From Rhodococcus_G sp042879035 (GTDB lineage Bacteria > Actinomycetota > Actinomycetes > Mycobacteriales > Mycobacteriaceae), in contig NZ_JBIAOU010000001.1 in the NCBI RefSeq assembly GCF_042879035.1, positions 992,001 through 1,056,000 on the forward strand: a stretch of 64,000 bases of DNA. Direction: 5' to 3'. The notes beneath the pieces are model-generated. The model did not search any database, was not told the origin of the DNA, and worked only from the letters and a program-made list of their open reading frames with translations. Below are positions 17,305-25,349 of the stretch, piece after piece (within the stretch, counting starts at the first letter, position 1; each line of letters begins with the position of its first letter). Made by a program: the position numbers and the translations under genes.

Positions 17305-18118
17305 CGCCGCCGACGCCACCCTCTTCCAGGGGGGGTCCGGGCCCTGTTCGGCGGCAACCTCGACCTCGCGGTGACGGGCGCGGCCCCGATCTCCAAGGAG
17401 ATCCTCGAGTTCTTCTACGGATGCGGCGTCCCGCTGATGGAGGCTTCGGGATGACCGAGACCTCCACGGGCGCCACGATCAACACCACCCGGCACCACAG
17501 GTTCGGTACCGTCGGCCGCCCGCTGCCCGGCGTGCAGGCGCGGGTCGCCGAGGACTGCGAGCTGCTGATCAAGGGCGACAACATCTTCCAGGGCTACTAC
17601 AAGATGGAGGACGCCTCCTTCGGCGCCGTCTCGGACGGCTGGCTGCACACCGGCGACCTCGCGACGATCGACGAGGACGGATACGTCTCGATCATCGGCC
17701 GCAAGAAGGACGTCATCGTCACCTCCGGCGGCAAGAACCTGACCCCCGCCAACCTGGAGAACGACCTCGAGAAGTCGCCGTGGATCAGCCAGGCCGTGAT
17801 GCACGGCGACCGCCGCCCCTACCCCGTCGTGCTGGTCACGCTCGACCCCGAGACGGTGCTGCCGTGGGCGCAGGCCCAGGGGCTGCCGGAGTCGATCGCC
17901 GAACTGTCGAAGCACCCGTCGACCTCGTCCAGCAGGCCGTCGACGCCGCGAACGCGAAACTGGCTCGGCCCGAACGGGTCAAGAAGTTCACCATCGCCGA
18001 GCGGGACCTGTCGCAGGAGACGGGCGAACTGACACCGACCCTCAAGATCACGCGGAAGGTGGTCGGCGAGAACTTCGCCGACGTGTTCGACGCGATGTAC
18101 GCGGAGCCCGCGCGTCCG
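17296..18118 (+). pseudogene. Remnant of a long-chain acyl-CoA synthetase (FadD-like)
   Basis: This carries only the C-terminal part, about 260 of some 600 residues, of an AMP-forming long-chain fatty acyl-CoA synthetase. Recognisable pieces include NLDLAVTGAAPISKEILEFF, MTETSTGATINT, GWLHTGDLATIDEDGYVSI and GRKKDVIVTSGGKNLTPANL. The reading frame breaks at least three times: in the G7 run at 17329-17335, at about 17447 (the expected G-Y-G before MTET has lost a base and runs into TGA at 17452), and at about 17915. The 5' half is absent and the natural stop is lost at the amidohydrolase border. Frameshifts could be sequencing errors, but the missing N-terminal half cannot. Confidence 0.85.
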
Positions 18119-19345
18119 TCAGTCCAGCCACTCCAGCGCGGCCGTCACCAGCGCCGCGACCCCGGTGTCGAGGGTCGGACGGATGACCGGTGCGAACTGC
18201 GGGGAGTGGTTGGTCGGCAGGGGGTTTCCGTCACCGACCTCGAATCCGCCGAGGAACCAGTAGGCCAGCGGGACACCGATCTCGGTGGCGAGGTCACCGA
18301 CGTCCTCGCTGCCGGACACCGGCCCGATCTCGAAGACCTTGTCCGCGCCGAGCAGCCCGCGCAGGACACCGAGCGTCCGCCGGGTGGCGTCGGGGTCGTT
18401 GACGGTGAGCGGGAAGCTGTTCAGGTCGGTGATCTCGGGCTGCTTCGGTGCGCCGGACGCCTCGGCCTCGGCGTTCGCGATCCGGGTGATCCCCTCGGCC
18501 AGCCGGTCGGCGACGTGGGTCTCGAACGCCCGCGTGTTGATCTTGAGCACCGCCTCGTCCGGGATGACGTTCTCCTTGGTCCCGGCCTGGAACGACCCCA
18601 CGGTGACGACGGCGGGGTTCGTCGGCGACACCTCGCGGGAGACGAGGGTCTGCAGGCGCATCACGGTCGCCGCGCCCATCACGACCGGGTCGATGCTCTG
18701 GTCCGGCATCGACCCGTGGCCGCCGCGGCCGAACATCCGGACCTGGATGCTGCGCGCCGCGGCCATCGCGGTGCCGGGGCTCGCGTACACCGACCCGACC
18801 GGGCCCGGCATCACGTGCTGGCCGAGCACCACGGACGGCGCCGGGATCCGGTCGTAGAGGCCGTCGTCGATCATGCGGCGGGCGCCGTCGCCGACCTCCT
18901 CCGCCGGCTGGAACAGCGCGATCACCGTGCCGGACCAGTGCTCACGGCCGCGGGCGAGCAGGTCGGCGGTGCCGAGAAGACAGGTGACGTGCATGTCGTG
19001 GCCGCACGCGTGCATCACGGGCACCGTCTCCCCCGCCGCGGTCACCGCCGTCGCCGTCGACGCGTAGTCGAGTCCGGTGTCCTCGCGCACCGGCAGCGCG
19101 TCCATGTCGGCGCGCAGCAGGACGACCGGACCGTCCCCGTTGCCCAGGACGCCGACCACCCCGGTGCCACCGATGCCCGCGGTCACCTCGAAACCGCTGT
19201 CGGAGAGCCGCGCGGCGACGATGCCCGCGGTGCGGAATTCGGCGTGCGACAGCTCGGGGTGCGCGTGCAGGTCCCGGTACAGGTCGACCAGGCTCGCGGC
19301 GAGCGCATCGAATCCGGACAGAACGGGGTGCGCGGTGAGGTCCAT
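18119..19345 (-). CDS. M20 family amidohydrolase (N-acyl-amino-acid hydrolase type)
   Basis: The 408-residue protein is a zinc-dependent M20 peptidase/amidohydrolase. The metal site HACGHDMHVTCLLG, the EEVGDGARRM glutamate segment and the dimerisation-domain GRGGHGSMPDQSIDP are present. The family hydrolyses N-acyl amino acids, hippurate, indole-acetyl amino acids or amide-linked dipeptides; the substrate cannot be read from sequence. It is transcribed toward the decayed acyl-CoA synthetase and diverges from recQ with about 90 bp between the starts. Confidence 0.9.
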   Translation of the reverse strand: MDLTAHPVLSGFDALAASLVDLYRDLHAHPELSHAEFRTAGIVAARLSDSGFEVTAGIGGTGVVGVLGNGDGPVVLLRADMDALPVREDTGLDYASTATAVTAAGETVPVMHACGHDMHVTCLLGTADLLARGREHWSGTVIALFQPAEEVGDGARRMIDDGLYDRIPAPSVVLGQHVMPGPVGSVYASPGTAMAAARSIQVRMFGRGGHGSMPDQSIDPVVMGAATVMRLQTLVSREVSPTNPAVVTVGSFQAGTKENVIPDEAVLKINTRAFETHVADRLAEGITRIANAEAEASGAPKQPEITDLNSFPLTVNDPDATRRTLGVLRGLLGADKVFEIGPVSGSEDVGDLATEIGVPLAYWFLGGFEVGDGNPLPTNHSPQFAPVIRPTLDTGVAALVTAALEWLD

Positions 19346-19437
19346 CGTTCACGCCTACCACGCCTGCAGCACTGCAACCGCCACATCCGCCGCTGCGTCC
19401 CGTCGGGTTGTCGTTCCTGTCGGGGCCGTCGGGCACC

Positions 19438-21543
19438 ATGGACGCCATGACCTCAGCGACCACGGATCTACGCGCCGACGCCGAGTCCCTGCTGCGTGAG
19501 CTCGCCGGCCCGGACGCCCGGCTGCGGGAGGACCAGTGGACGGCGATCGCGGCGCTCGTCGTGGACCGCCGGCGAGCCCTGGTCGTCCAGCGCACCGGCT
19601 GGGGCAAGTCCGCCGTCTACTTCATCTCGGCGAAGCTGCTGCGCGCCCGCGGTCACGGCCCGACCGTGATCGTCTCCCCGCTGCTGGCCCTGATGCGCAA
19701 CCAGGTCGAGTCGGCCGCCCGCGCGGGAGTGCGTGCGGCCACCATCAACTCCGGCAACGTCACCGAATGGGACGAGATCCACCGGCAGATCGCCGACGGC
19801 GTGATCGACGTCCTGCTGGTCAGCCCGGAACGGCTGAACAACCCCGACTTCCGCGACCAGGTGCTGCCGTCGCTCGCCGCCGACGCCGGCCTGGTCGTCG
19901 TCGACGAGGCGCACTGCGTCTCGGACTGGGGGCACGACTTCCGGCCGGACTACCGCCGCATCCGCACGCTGGTCGCCGATCTCGGTGACGGCATTCCGGT
20001 CCTCGCGACCACCGCGACCGCGAACGATCGCGTCGTCGCGGACGTCTCGGCCCAGCTCGGGGTCGGCGGCGCCGAGACGCTGGTGCTCCGCGGCGGCCTC
20101 GAACGGGAGTCTCTGAGCCTGTCGGTGGTCCGCATCGACGAGGCGACGACGCGAGCCGCGTGGCTCGGTCAGCGGCTCGCCTCGCTGCCCGGTTCGGGGA
20201 TCGTCTACACCCTCACCGTGTCCGCGGCCCGCGACCTCGCGGCGCTGCTGTCGGAGCAGGGCCATGTGGTCGCCGCGTACACCGGGCAGACCGATCCCGC
20301 GGAACGTGAACAGCTCGAGGCGGATCTGCTGGCGAACCGGGTCAAGGCGCTGGTCGCGACATCGGCGCTCGGGATGGGCTTCGACAAGCCGGACCTCGGC
20401 TTCGTGGTGCATCTGGGCGCACCGTCGTCCCCGATCTCCTACTACCAGCAGGTCGGTCGCGCTGGCCGCTCCACGGACCGCGCGGAGGTGGTGCTGCTGC
20501 CGGGCCACGAGGACCGGCAGATCTGGAGTTACTTCGCGTCCGTGGCGTTCCCGCGCGAGCACGTGGTGCGCCGAGTCCTCGAGGTCCTCGATCCGGAACG
20601 TCCACAGTCCACGCCCGCCCTGGAGCCGCTGGTCGATCTGAACCGGTCTCGGCTCGAGATGGTGCTCAAGGTCCTCGACGTCGACGGTGCCGTGCGGCGG
20701 GTGCGCGGCGGGTGGATCGGCACCGGGCAGCCGTGGGAGTACGACGCGCCGCGGTACGAGCGGCTCGAGCAGGCCCGGGCGGCGGAGCAGCAGGCGATGG
20801 TCGACTACGTCTCGACCACGATGTGCCGGATGGAATTCCTCCGCCGCCAGCTCGACGACCCGCTGCTCGGCGACGGCCCGACGCCGTGCGGACGCTGCGA
20901 CAACTGCACCGGAACCACCGCGGACACCAGTGTCGACCAGGAGTCGATCGCGCGGACGCGGGCCCGCCTCGACCGTCCCGGCGTCGACCTCGCGCCGCGC
21001 AAGCAGTGGCCGACCGGACTTGCCAAGCTCGGAGTGTCGTTGTCCGGCAAGCTCACCGACGGTCCGCGCACCGGCCGGGCGATCGGCCGGTTGTCGGACC
21101 TCGGGTGGGGTGGGCGGCTGCGACCGCTGTTCGACGGTCCGGACGCGCCGGTGCCGGATGCGATCGTCGACGCCGCCATCCGGGTGCTCGCGGCGTGGGA
21201 CTGGGAGACGCGCCCGACGGCGGTGATGGGCCTCGAGTCGTCGTCCCGGCCGCGGCTGGTGTCCAGTCTCGCCGCGCGGCTGGCCGAGGTCGGCCGGCTG
21301 ACCGACCTCGGCACGCTCGGGCGCACGCCCGGTCATCCCCCGGTGTCCGCGGTCAATTCCGCCTATCGGGTCGCCGGGCTGGCGGGCGCGTTCACGGCTC
21401 CCGACCTGCGCGGCGTCGACGGGCCGGTTCTGCTCGTAGACGACCTCTGGGACACCGGCTGGACGATGACGATGGCGGCCCGGACGCTCGTCACCGCGGG
21501 CGCGCCGGCGGTGCTGCCGTTCGCACTCGCGATTCCGAACTGA
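19438..21543 (+). CDS. RecQ-family helicase fused to a phosphoribosyltransferase-like domain
   Basis: About 701 residues. The N-terminal half is a superfamily 2 helicase with RTGWGKSAVYF (Walker A), VVVDEAHCVSDWGHDFRPDY (DEAH box plus the RecQ aromatic loop) and LGMGFDKPDLGFVVHLGAP with QQVGRAGRS (motifs V and VI). A zinc-binding region follows with MCRMEFLRR and CGRCDNC. The last 150 or so residues contain VLLVDDLWDTGWTMTMAA, the PRPP-loop signature of type I phosphoribosyltransferases, and no usual RQC/HRDC end is seen. RecQ unwinds DNA 3' to 5' in repair. ATG 19447 or a position further upstream are alternative starts. Confidence 0.9.
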   Translation: MDAMTSATTDLRADAESLLRELAGPDARLREDQWTAIAALVVDRRRALVVQRTGWGKSAVYFISAKLLRARGHGPTVIVSPLLALMRNQVESAARAGVRAATINSGNVTEWDEIHRQIADGVIDVLLVSPERLNNPDFRDQVLPSLAADAGLVVVDEAHCVSDWGHDFRPDYRRIRTLVADLGDGIPVLATTATANDRVVADVSAQLGVGGAETLVLRGGLERESLSLSVVRIDEATTRAAWLGQRLASLPGSGIVYTLTVSAARDLAALLSEQGHVVAAYTGQTDPAEREQLEADLLANRVKALVATSALGMGFDKPDLGFVVHLGAPSSPISYYQQVGRAGRSTDRAEVVLLPGHEDRQIWSYFASVAFPREHVVRRVLEVLDPERPQSTPALEPLVDLNRSRLEMVLKVLDVDGAVRRVRGGWIGTGQPWEYDAPRYERLEQARAAEQQAMVDYVSTTMCRMEFLRRQLDDPLLGDGPTPCGRCDNCTGTTADTSVDQESIARTRARLDRPGVDLAPRKQWPTGLAKLGVSLSGKLTDGPRTGRAIGRLSDLGWGGRLRPLFDGPDAPVPDAIVDAAIRVLAAWDWETRPTAVMGLESSSRPRLVSSLAARLAEVGRLTDLGTLGRTPGHPPVSAVNSAYRVAGLAGAFTAPDLRGVDGPVLLVDDLWDTGWTMTMAARTLVTAGAPAVLPFALAIPN

Positions 21544-21545
21544 CC

Positions 21546-21604
21546 AGGGCGTGTCTTCCAATCCCTCCGGGATGCACCGAAACGGGGATTGGGAGATACG
21601 CCCT
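21546..21604. terminator. Bidirectional terminator-like hairpin between recQ and antiporter gene
   Basis: A 21-nt arm starting AGGGCGTGTCTTCCAATCCC pairs at 18 of 21 positions with the arm ending AGATACGCCCT, around an 18-nt loop. It starts 3 bp after the recQ stop and overlaps the antiporter stop codon, so it can end both convergent transcripts. Confidence 0.7.
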
Positions 21605-22961
21605 ACCGCTGCGGGTTCTCGAGCCCTCCCGGCTCGATGGTCTCCGAGACCGGCGCGGCCCGGGCGGACACCGGGTCCCACGCCTGGTCGAGTTCTCGGC
21701 GGCTCTCCTCCTCCGCCGTCGCGTCCACCCGGGCCATCGTCGCGCGCAGCAACGGCGGCGCGATCACCGAGGTCACCACCGCCACCAGAACGACGACGGT
21801 GTAGGACTCGGTGGTCAGGACGCCGAGGCTCAGACCGATCATCGCGATGACGATCTCGACAGCGCCGCGGGCGTTGAGCCCCGCGCCCAGCGCCAGCGCC
21901 TCCCACCGCTCGAGGCGCACGAGCCGGGCGCCGACGTACGCGCCGACGAACTTGCCGACGATGGCGAGCACGAGGATCGCCATCGCCGCCCAGAACACGT
22001 CGGCCCGGCCGAGGACGGTCAGGTCCACGCGCAGCCCTGCCGTCGCGAGGAAGAGGGGTGCGAGCACGCTGAACACCACTGTGCGCAGCGGGGCGAGGAG
22101 CCGGGCGTGCGTGCCGCCCAGCGCGAGTCCCGCCGCGAACGCACCGAGGACCGCCTCGAGATGCATCGCCTGGGTCGCCGCGGCCCCGCCGATGATCAGG
22201 ATCACCGCGGCCGGGATCACTCCGGCCGCATGCTCACCGTGTGCCAGTCGGTCGAGAACCTTGCCGGCGAGGGGCCGGACGACGAACCACGCCACGGGCA
22301 CGAGTGCCACGGCCGCCGCGATGGTCACCGCGAGGGTGCCCGCACGAATGCCGGCGGTTGCGGCCGCGGAGAGTCCGGAGAGCACGAGCCATCCGAGTGC
22401 GTCGTCGAGCGCTCCGGATGCGAGCGTGAGCTGGCCGACGTTGCGGTGCAGGAGCCCGAGCTCCGACAGCGTCTTCGCGATGACGGGGATCGCGCTCACC
22501 GACAGCGCGACACCGAGGAACGCGGCGAACACGCCGGGCGACGCCTCGGGGCCGTGGAACGACTCCGGGACGAGGAGACCGATGCCCACGCCGAGGGCGA
22601 GCGGCAGAACGAAGGCCCCGGTCGCGACCCCACCGACGACCTTCGCCTTACGTCGGAGGAAGCCGGTGTCGAGTTGTGCTGCGGAGAGTCCGACGAGCAG
22701 CAGGATGCCGATCTGTCCGATGGCGTCGAGCATGTGCTGCTGCGACGCGTCGGGCGGGAAGATGTACTCCTGGACGGCGGGCGCCACCTGCCCGAGCAGG
22801 CTGGGGCCGAGGATCACGCCTGCGGTCAGTTCGCCGACGATCGCGGGCAGACCGAACCGCTGCGCGACGCGCCCGAGGACGAGCGCTGCGGCGACGACCA
22901 CCGCGACCTGCAGGAGCAGCGTCAACAGGGTGTTCCCGCTGAGCAGCGGTACCTGTGTCAC
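21603..22961 (-). CDS. CPA2-family cation:proton antiporter
   Basis: A 452-residue membrane protein with about 12 hydrophobic segments. GLPAIVGELTAGVILGPSLL near the N-terminus is the hallmark of the KefB/NapA branch of CPA2 exchangers. It probably exchanges Na+ or K+ for protons; no C-terminal nucleotide-binding (TrkA-N) domain is present. The GTG start 22961 lies only 5 bp after the halogenase stop, which implies co-transcription and coupling. Its pairing with a halogenase gene is unexpected; it might serve ion homeostasis or export, but that is inference. Confidence 0.88.
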   Translation of the reverse strand: MTQVPLLSGNTLLTLLLQVAVVVAAALVLGRVAQRFGLPAIVGELTAGVILGPSLLGQVAPAVQEYIFPPDASQQHMLDAIGQIGILLLVGLSAAQLDTGFLRRKAKVVGGVATGAFVLPLALGVGIGLLVPESFHGPEASPGVFAAFLGVALSVSAIPVIAKTLSELGLLHRNVGQLTLASGALDDALGWLVLSGLSAAATAGIRAGTLAVTIAAAVALVPVAWFVVRPLAGKVLDRLAHGEHAAGVIPAAVILIIGGAAATQAMHLEAVLGAFAAGLALGGTHARLLAPLRTVVFSVLAPLFLATAGLRVDLTVLGRADVFWAAMAILVLAIVGKFVGAYVGARLVRLERWEALALGAGLNARGAVEIVIAMIGLSLGVLTTESYTVVVLVAVVTSVIAPPLLRATMARVDATAEEESRRELDQAWDPVSARAAPVSETIEPGGLENPQR

Positions 22962-22966
22962 GCCGA

Positions 22967-24478
22967 CTATCCCGCGACGGGGACGGCGTCGGGCTCCGCC
23001 CATGCCAGGCCGTCGGCGGACGGAACCAGGCCACCCTCGAGCAGCGGCGGCTCGACCTGTGCGGATCCGGCGACTCCGCGGGCCTGGAAGGCGTTCATCT
23101 CCTCCATGACCTCGCGCACGACCGGCGTCTTGAACAGGTGGTTCATCCGCTGTCCGGCATCGGTGTCCATACCGCCGGTGCGGGCGGCGGCCTCGGTCAG
23201 GGCCTTGGTGGACGCGGTGAACCGCTCGACGACGGCATCCGCGTCGGTGAGTGCTGCTTCCTTCGAGAATCCGCCCGCGACGAGCGAGACGAAGGCCTCG
23301 AGGTCCTTGGTCGGCGCGCCGGTCACCTTGCGCGCGCGCCAGAAGTAGGAGTCCTCGCTCTGTTCCATGTCGTAGAAGGAGGACAGGAACTCGTAGAACA
23401 CGGCGTACTCACGGCGGTAGCGGCCCTCGAACTCGCCGAACGCGCGCTCCTCGTCCATCGCGCCGGACAGGACGCTGTTGATCGAGCGGGCGGCGAGGAC
23501 ACCCGAGTAGGTGGCCAGGTGCACACCGGTGGAGAACACCGGGTCGATGAAGCACGCGGCGTCACCGACGAGGACCATGCCGTTGCCCCAGAACTTCGTG
23601 TTGGCGTACGAGTAGTCCTTGCGGGTGCGGATCTCACCGTAGGTGCCCTCGGTGACGCGGGTGGCGTCGGACAGCATGCCCTTGACGATCTCGCACCGGT
23701 CGGCGAAGCGCATCAGCGCGGCCTCGGGGTCGCCCTGCACCTTCGCGGCGTGTTCCTTGGCGATGACGGCGCCGACACTGGTCAGCTCGTCGGTCAGCGG
23801 GATGTACCACATCCAGCCCTCGTCGAACGCCGCGCACAGGATGTTGCCGGAGCTGGGCTCGGGCAGCCGCTTGCCTCCGGTGAAGTAGCCGAACAGGGCG
23901 ACGTTCTGGAAGAAGTCGGAGTACACGCGTTCGGAGCCGGCGTGCTTGGTCAGTCGGGTCTTGTTGCCGGATGCGTCGACGACATAGGTCGCGAGGACGC
24001 GGTGCGCGGCGCCGGCGGAGTCGGTGTAGTCGACGCCGACGACCCGGCCGCCGTCGTCGGTGACGACGCCGGTGACGGTGGCCTCCTCGCGCACGTCGAC
24101 GCCGGTCTTCGCGGCGTGGCGGAGCAGGATCTCGTCGAACTTCATGCGCTCGACCTGGTAGGCGTGCGAGGTCGGTCCGGCGAACTCCGGGGAGATCGCG
24201 AAGTTGAAGTTCCACGGCACGGGGCTGGTGCCCCACCGGAAGCTGCCGCCCCGCTTCCTCATGAACCCGGCGGACTCGATCTCGTCCTCGACGCCGAGCA
24301 GGCGACACACACCGTGGATGGTCGACGGCAGCAGGGACTCACCGATCTGGTACCGCGGGAAGCTCTCCCGCTCCAGCTGGATGACGCGGTGCCCGCTCTT
24401 GGCGAGCAGGGTGGCGACGGTGGACCCGCCCGGTCCGCCACCGACGACGACGACGTCGACCTGTTCACTTGCGCTCAT
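22967..24478 (-). CDS. Flavin-dependent halogenase-like oxidoreductase
   Basis: A 503-residue FAD enzyme. GGGPGG at residues 13-18 binds the dinucleotide and GDAACFIDPVFSTGVHLA is the second FAD motif. The halogenase signature WxWxIP is present as WMWYIP (residues 222-227), and Lys75 in GFMRKRGG aligns with the catalytic lysine region of CmlS/CndH-type halogenases. These enzymes oxidise chloride or bromide to chlorinate an activated aromatic or acyl substrate, often carrier-bound. No NRPS or PKS is beside it. AGGAG precedes ATG 24478. A strong IdeR/DtxR box lies upstream, so iron probably represses it. Related FAD monooxygenases without halogenase activity are the alternative. Confidence 0.82.
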   Translation of the reverse strand: MSASEQVDVVVVGGGPGGSTVATLLAKSGHRVIQLERESFPRYQIGESLLPSTIHGVCRLLGVEDEIESAGFMRKRGGSFRWGTSPVPWNFNFAISPEFAGPTSHAYQVERMKFDEILLRHAAKTGVDVREEATVTGVVTDDGGRVVGVDYTDSAGAAHRVLATYVVDASGNKTRLTKHAGSERVYSDFFQNVALFGYFTGGKRLPEPSSGNILCAAFDEGWMWYIPLTDELTSVGAVIAKEHAAKVQGDPEAALMRFADRCEIVKGMLSDATRVTEGTYGEIRTRKDYSYANTKFWGNGMVLVGDAACFIDPVFSTGVHLATYSGVLAARSINSVLSGAMDEERAFGEFEGRYRREYAVFYEFLSSFYDMEQSEDSYFWRARKVTGAPTKDLEAFVSLVAGGFSKEAALTDADAVVERFTASTKALTEAAARTGGMDTDAGQRMNHLFKTPVVREVMEEMNAFQARGVAGSAQVEPPLLEGGLVPSADGLAWAEPDAVPVAG

Positions 24479-24531
24479 GCTGTACCGCTCCTCGCGGTGA
24501 ATGGAGACGGCTTCGCCTCCGCCCGATAGTG

Positions 24532-24550
24532 CATGGTTAGGCTAACCTCA
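24532..24550 (-). promoter_or_regulatory. IdeR/DtxR iron box upstream of halogenase
   Basis: The core GGTTAGGCTAACCT at 24535-24548 matches the 19-bp IdeR consensus TTAGGTTAGGCTAACCTAA at 15 of 19 positions. It lies about 55-72 bp before the halogenase start and overlaps a TATGAG hexamer read on the minus strand, a position expected for Fe(II)-dependent repression. It could also influence the divergent ectA promoter. Confidence 0.8.
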
Positions 24551-24761
24551 TAGCCTTACCCTGTCTTCATTCAGGTCCATATTCCGAGACCGATCGGGCG
24601 GCACGACGGGCGCGCCAATCGCTCGACGGCGCCCCGACGCTACACAACTGTGTCCCAACTCACACACACGGTCCCACCTGCACCGAACCCGCCATGTAGC
24701 AGCGGATTTCGCAGCCGGAGGGTGAAATGGCGGGATCACGGTTGTTACGTTCGGATTGCTT
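24551..24761. other. Divergent intergenic region, halogenase / ectA
   Basis: About 210 bp without a credible gene. It holds the presumed promoters of both directions. I see a short imperfect palindrome ACACAACTGTGT near 24641 but no clear ectA promoter hexamers and no recognisable osmotic-response element. Confidence 0.5.
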
Positions 24762-25298
24762 ATGAGGCCACTCACGGAGAGAAACACCCCAACCCGAGCA
24801 AGCCGACGCGAGTCCGACGCAGCCGAGACAGTGTTCCGCCGACCCGAGGTGTCCGACGGTGTCGAGATGTGGCGGATCGCCCGCGATTCCCGAGTTCTCG
24901 ATCTCAATTCCGGATACACCTACGCACTGTGGTGCCGCGATTTCGCCGAGACGTCGATCGTCGCGGCCGGCCCCGACAACGCGCTCGTCGGGTTCGTCAC
25001 CGGGTACCGGCGTCCCGACGACCCCGACACCCTGTTCGTCTGGCAGGTCGCCGTCGACGCGGACCGGCGCGGCCGCGGCATCGCGACCGGGATGCTCGAC
25101 GGACTGATCAACCGCGTCCACCCGGTCGGCGTGCGACGACTCGAAACCACCGTCAGCCCCGACAACGACGCATCGATCGCCATGTTCACCGCCCTGGCCG
25201 CTCGACGCGGCAAACGACTGACCCGCACGCCGCTGTTCGCGCCCAACGATTTTCCCGAATCCCACCTCGCCGAAGACCTCTACACCATCGGCTGGTGA
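24762..25298 (+). CDS. ectA: L-2,4-diaminobutyrate N-gamma-acetyltransferase
   Basis: A 178-residue GNAT acetyltransferase that makes N-gamma-acetyl-diaminobutyrate, the second step of ectoine synthesis. EctA-like segments include VFRRPEVSDGVEMWRIARDS, DLNSGYTYALWCRDF and the acetyl-CoA loop DRRGRGIATGMLDGL. I used ATG 24762; a TTG two codons earlier is possible. It opens the ectABC operon and diverges from the halogenase gene. Confidence 0.95.
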   Translation: MRPLTERNTPTRASRRESDAAETVFRRPEVSDGVEMWRIARDSRVLDLNSGYTYALWCRDFAETSIVAAGPDNALVGFVTGYRRPDDPDTLFVWQVAVDADRRGRGIATGMLDGLINRVHPVGVRRLETTVSPDNDASIAMFTALAARRGKRLTRTPLFAPNDFPESHLAEDLYTIGW

Positions 25299-25349
25299 CC
25301 CGTCGGCGGCCCGCGCGCCGCCGACACCATCGCAAGGAGGACGAGACGA

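Noticed and set aside
17780..19450. 556-codon plus-strand frame from the acyl-CoA synthetase remnant into the amidohydrolase region
   Set aside because: Only its first about 110 codons carry synthetase sequence; the rest is antisense to the amidohydrolase gene.
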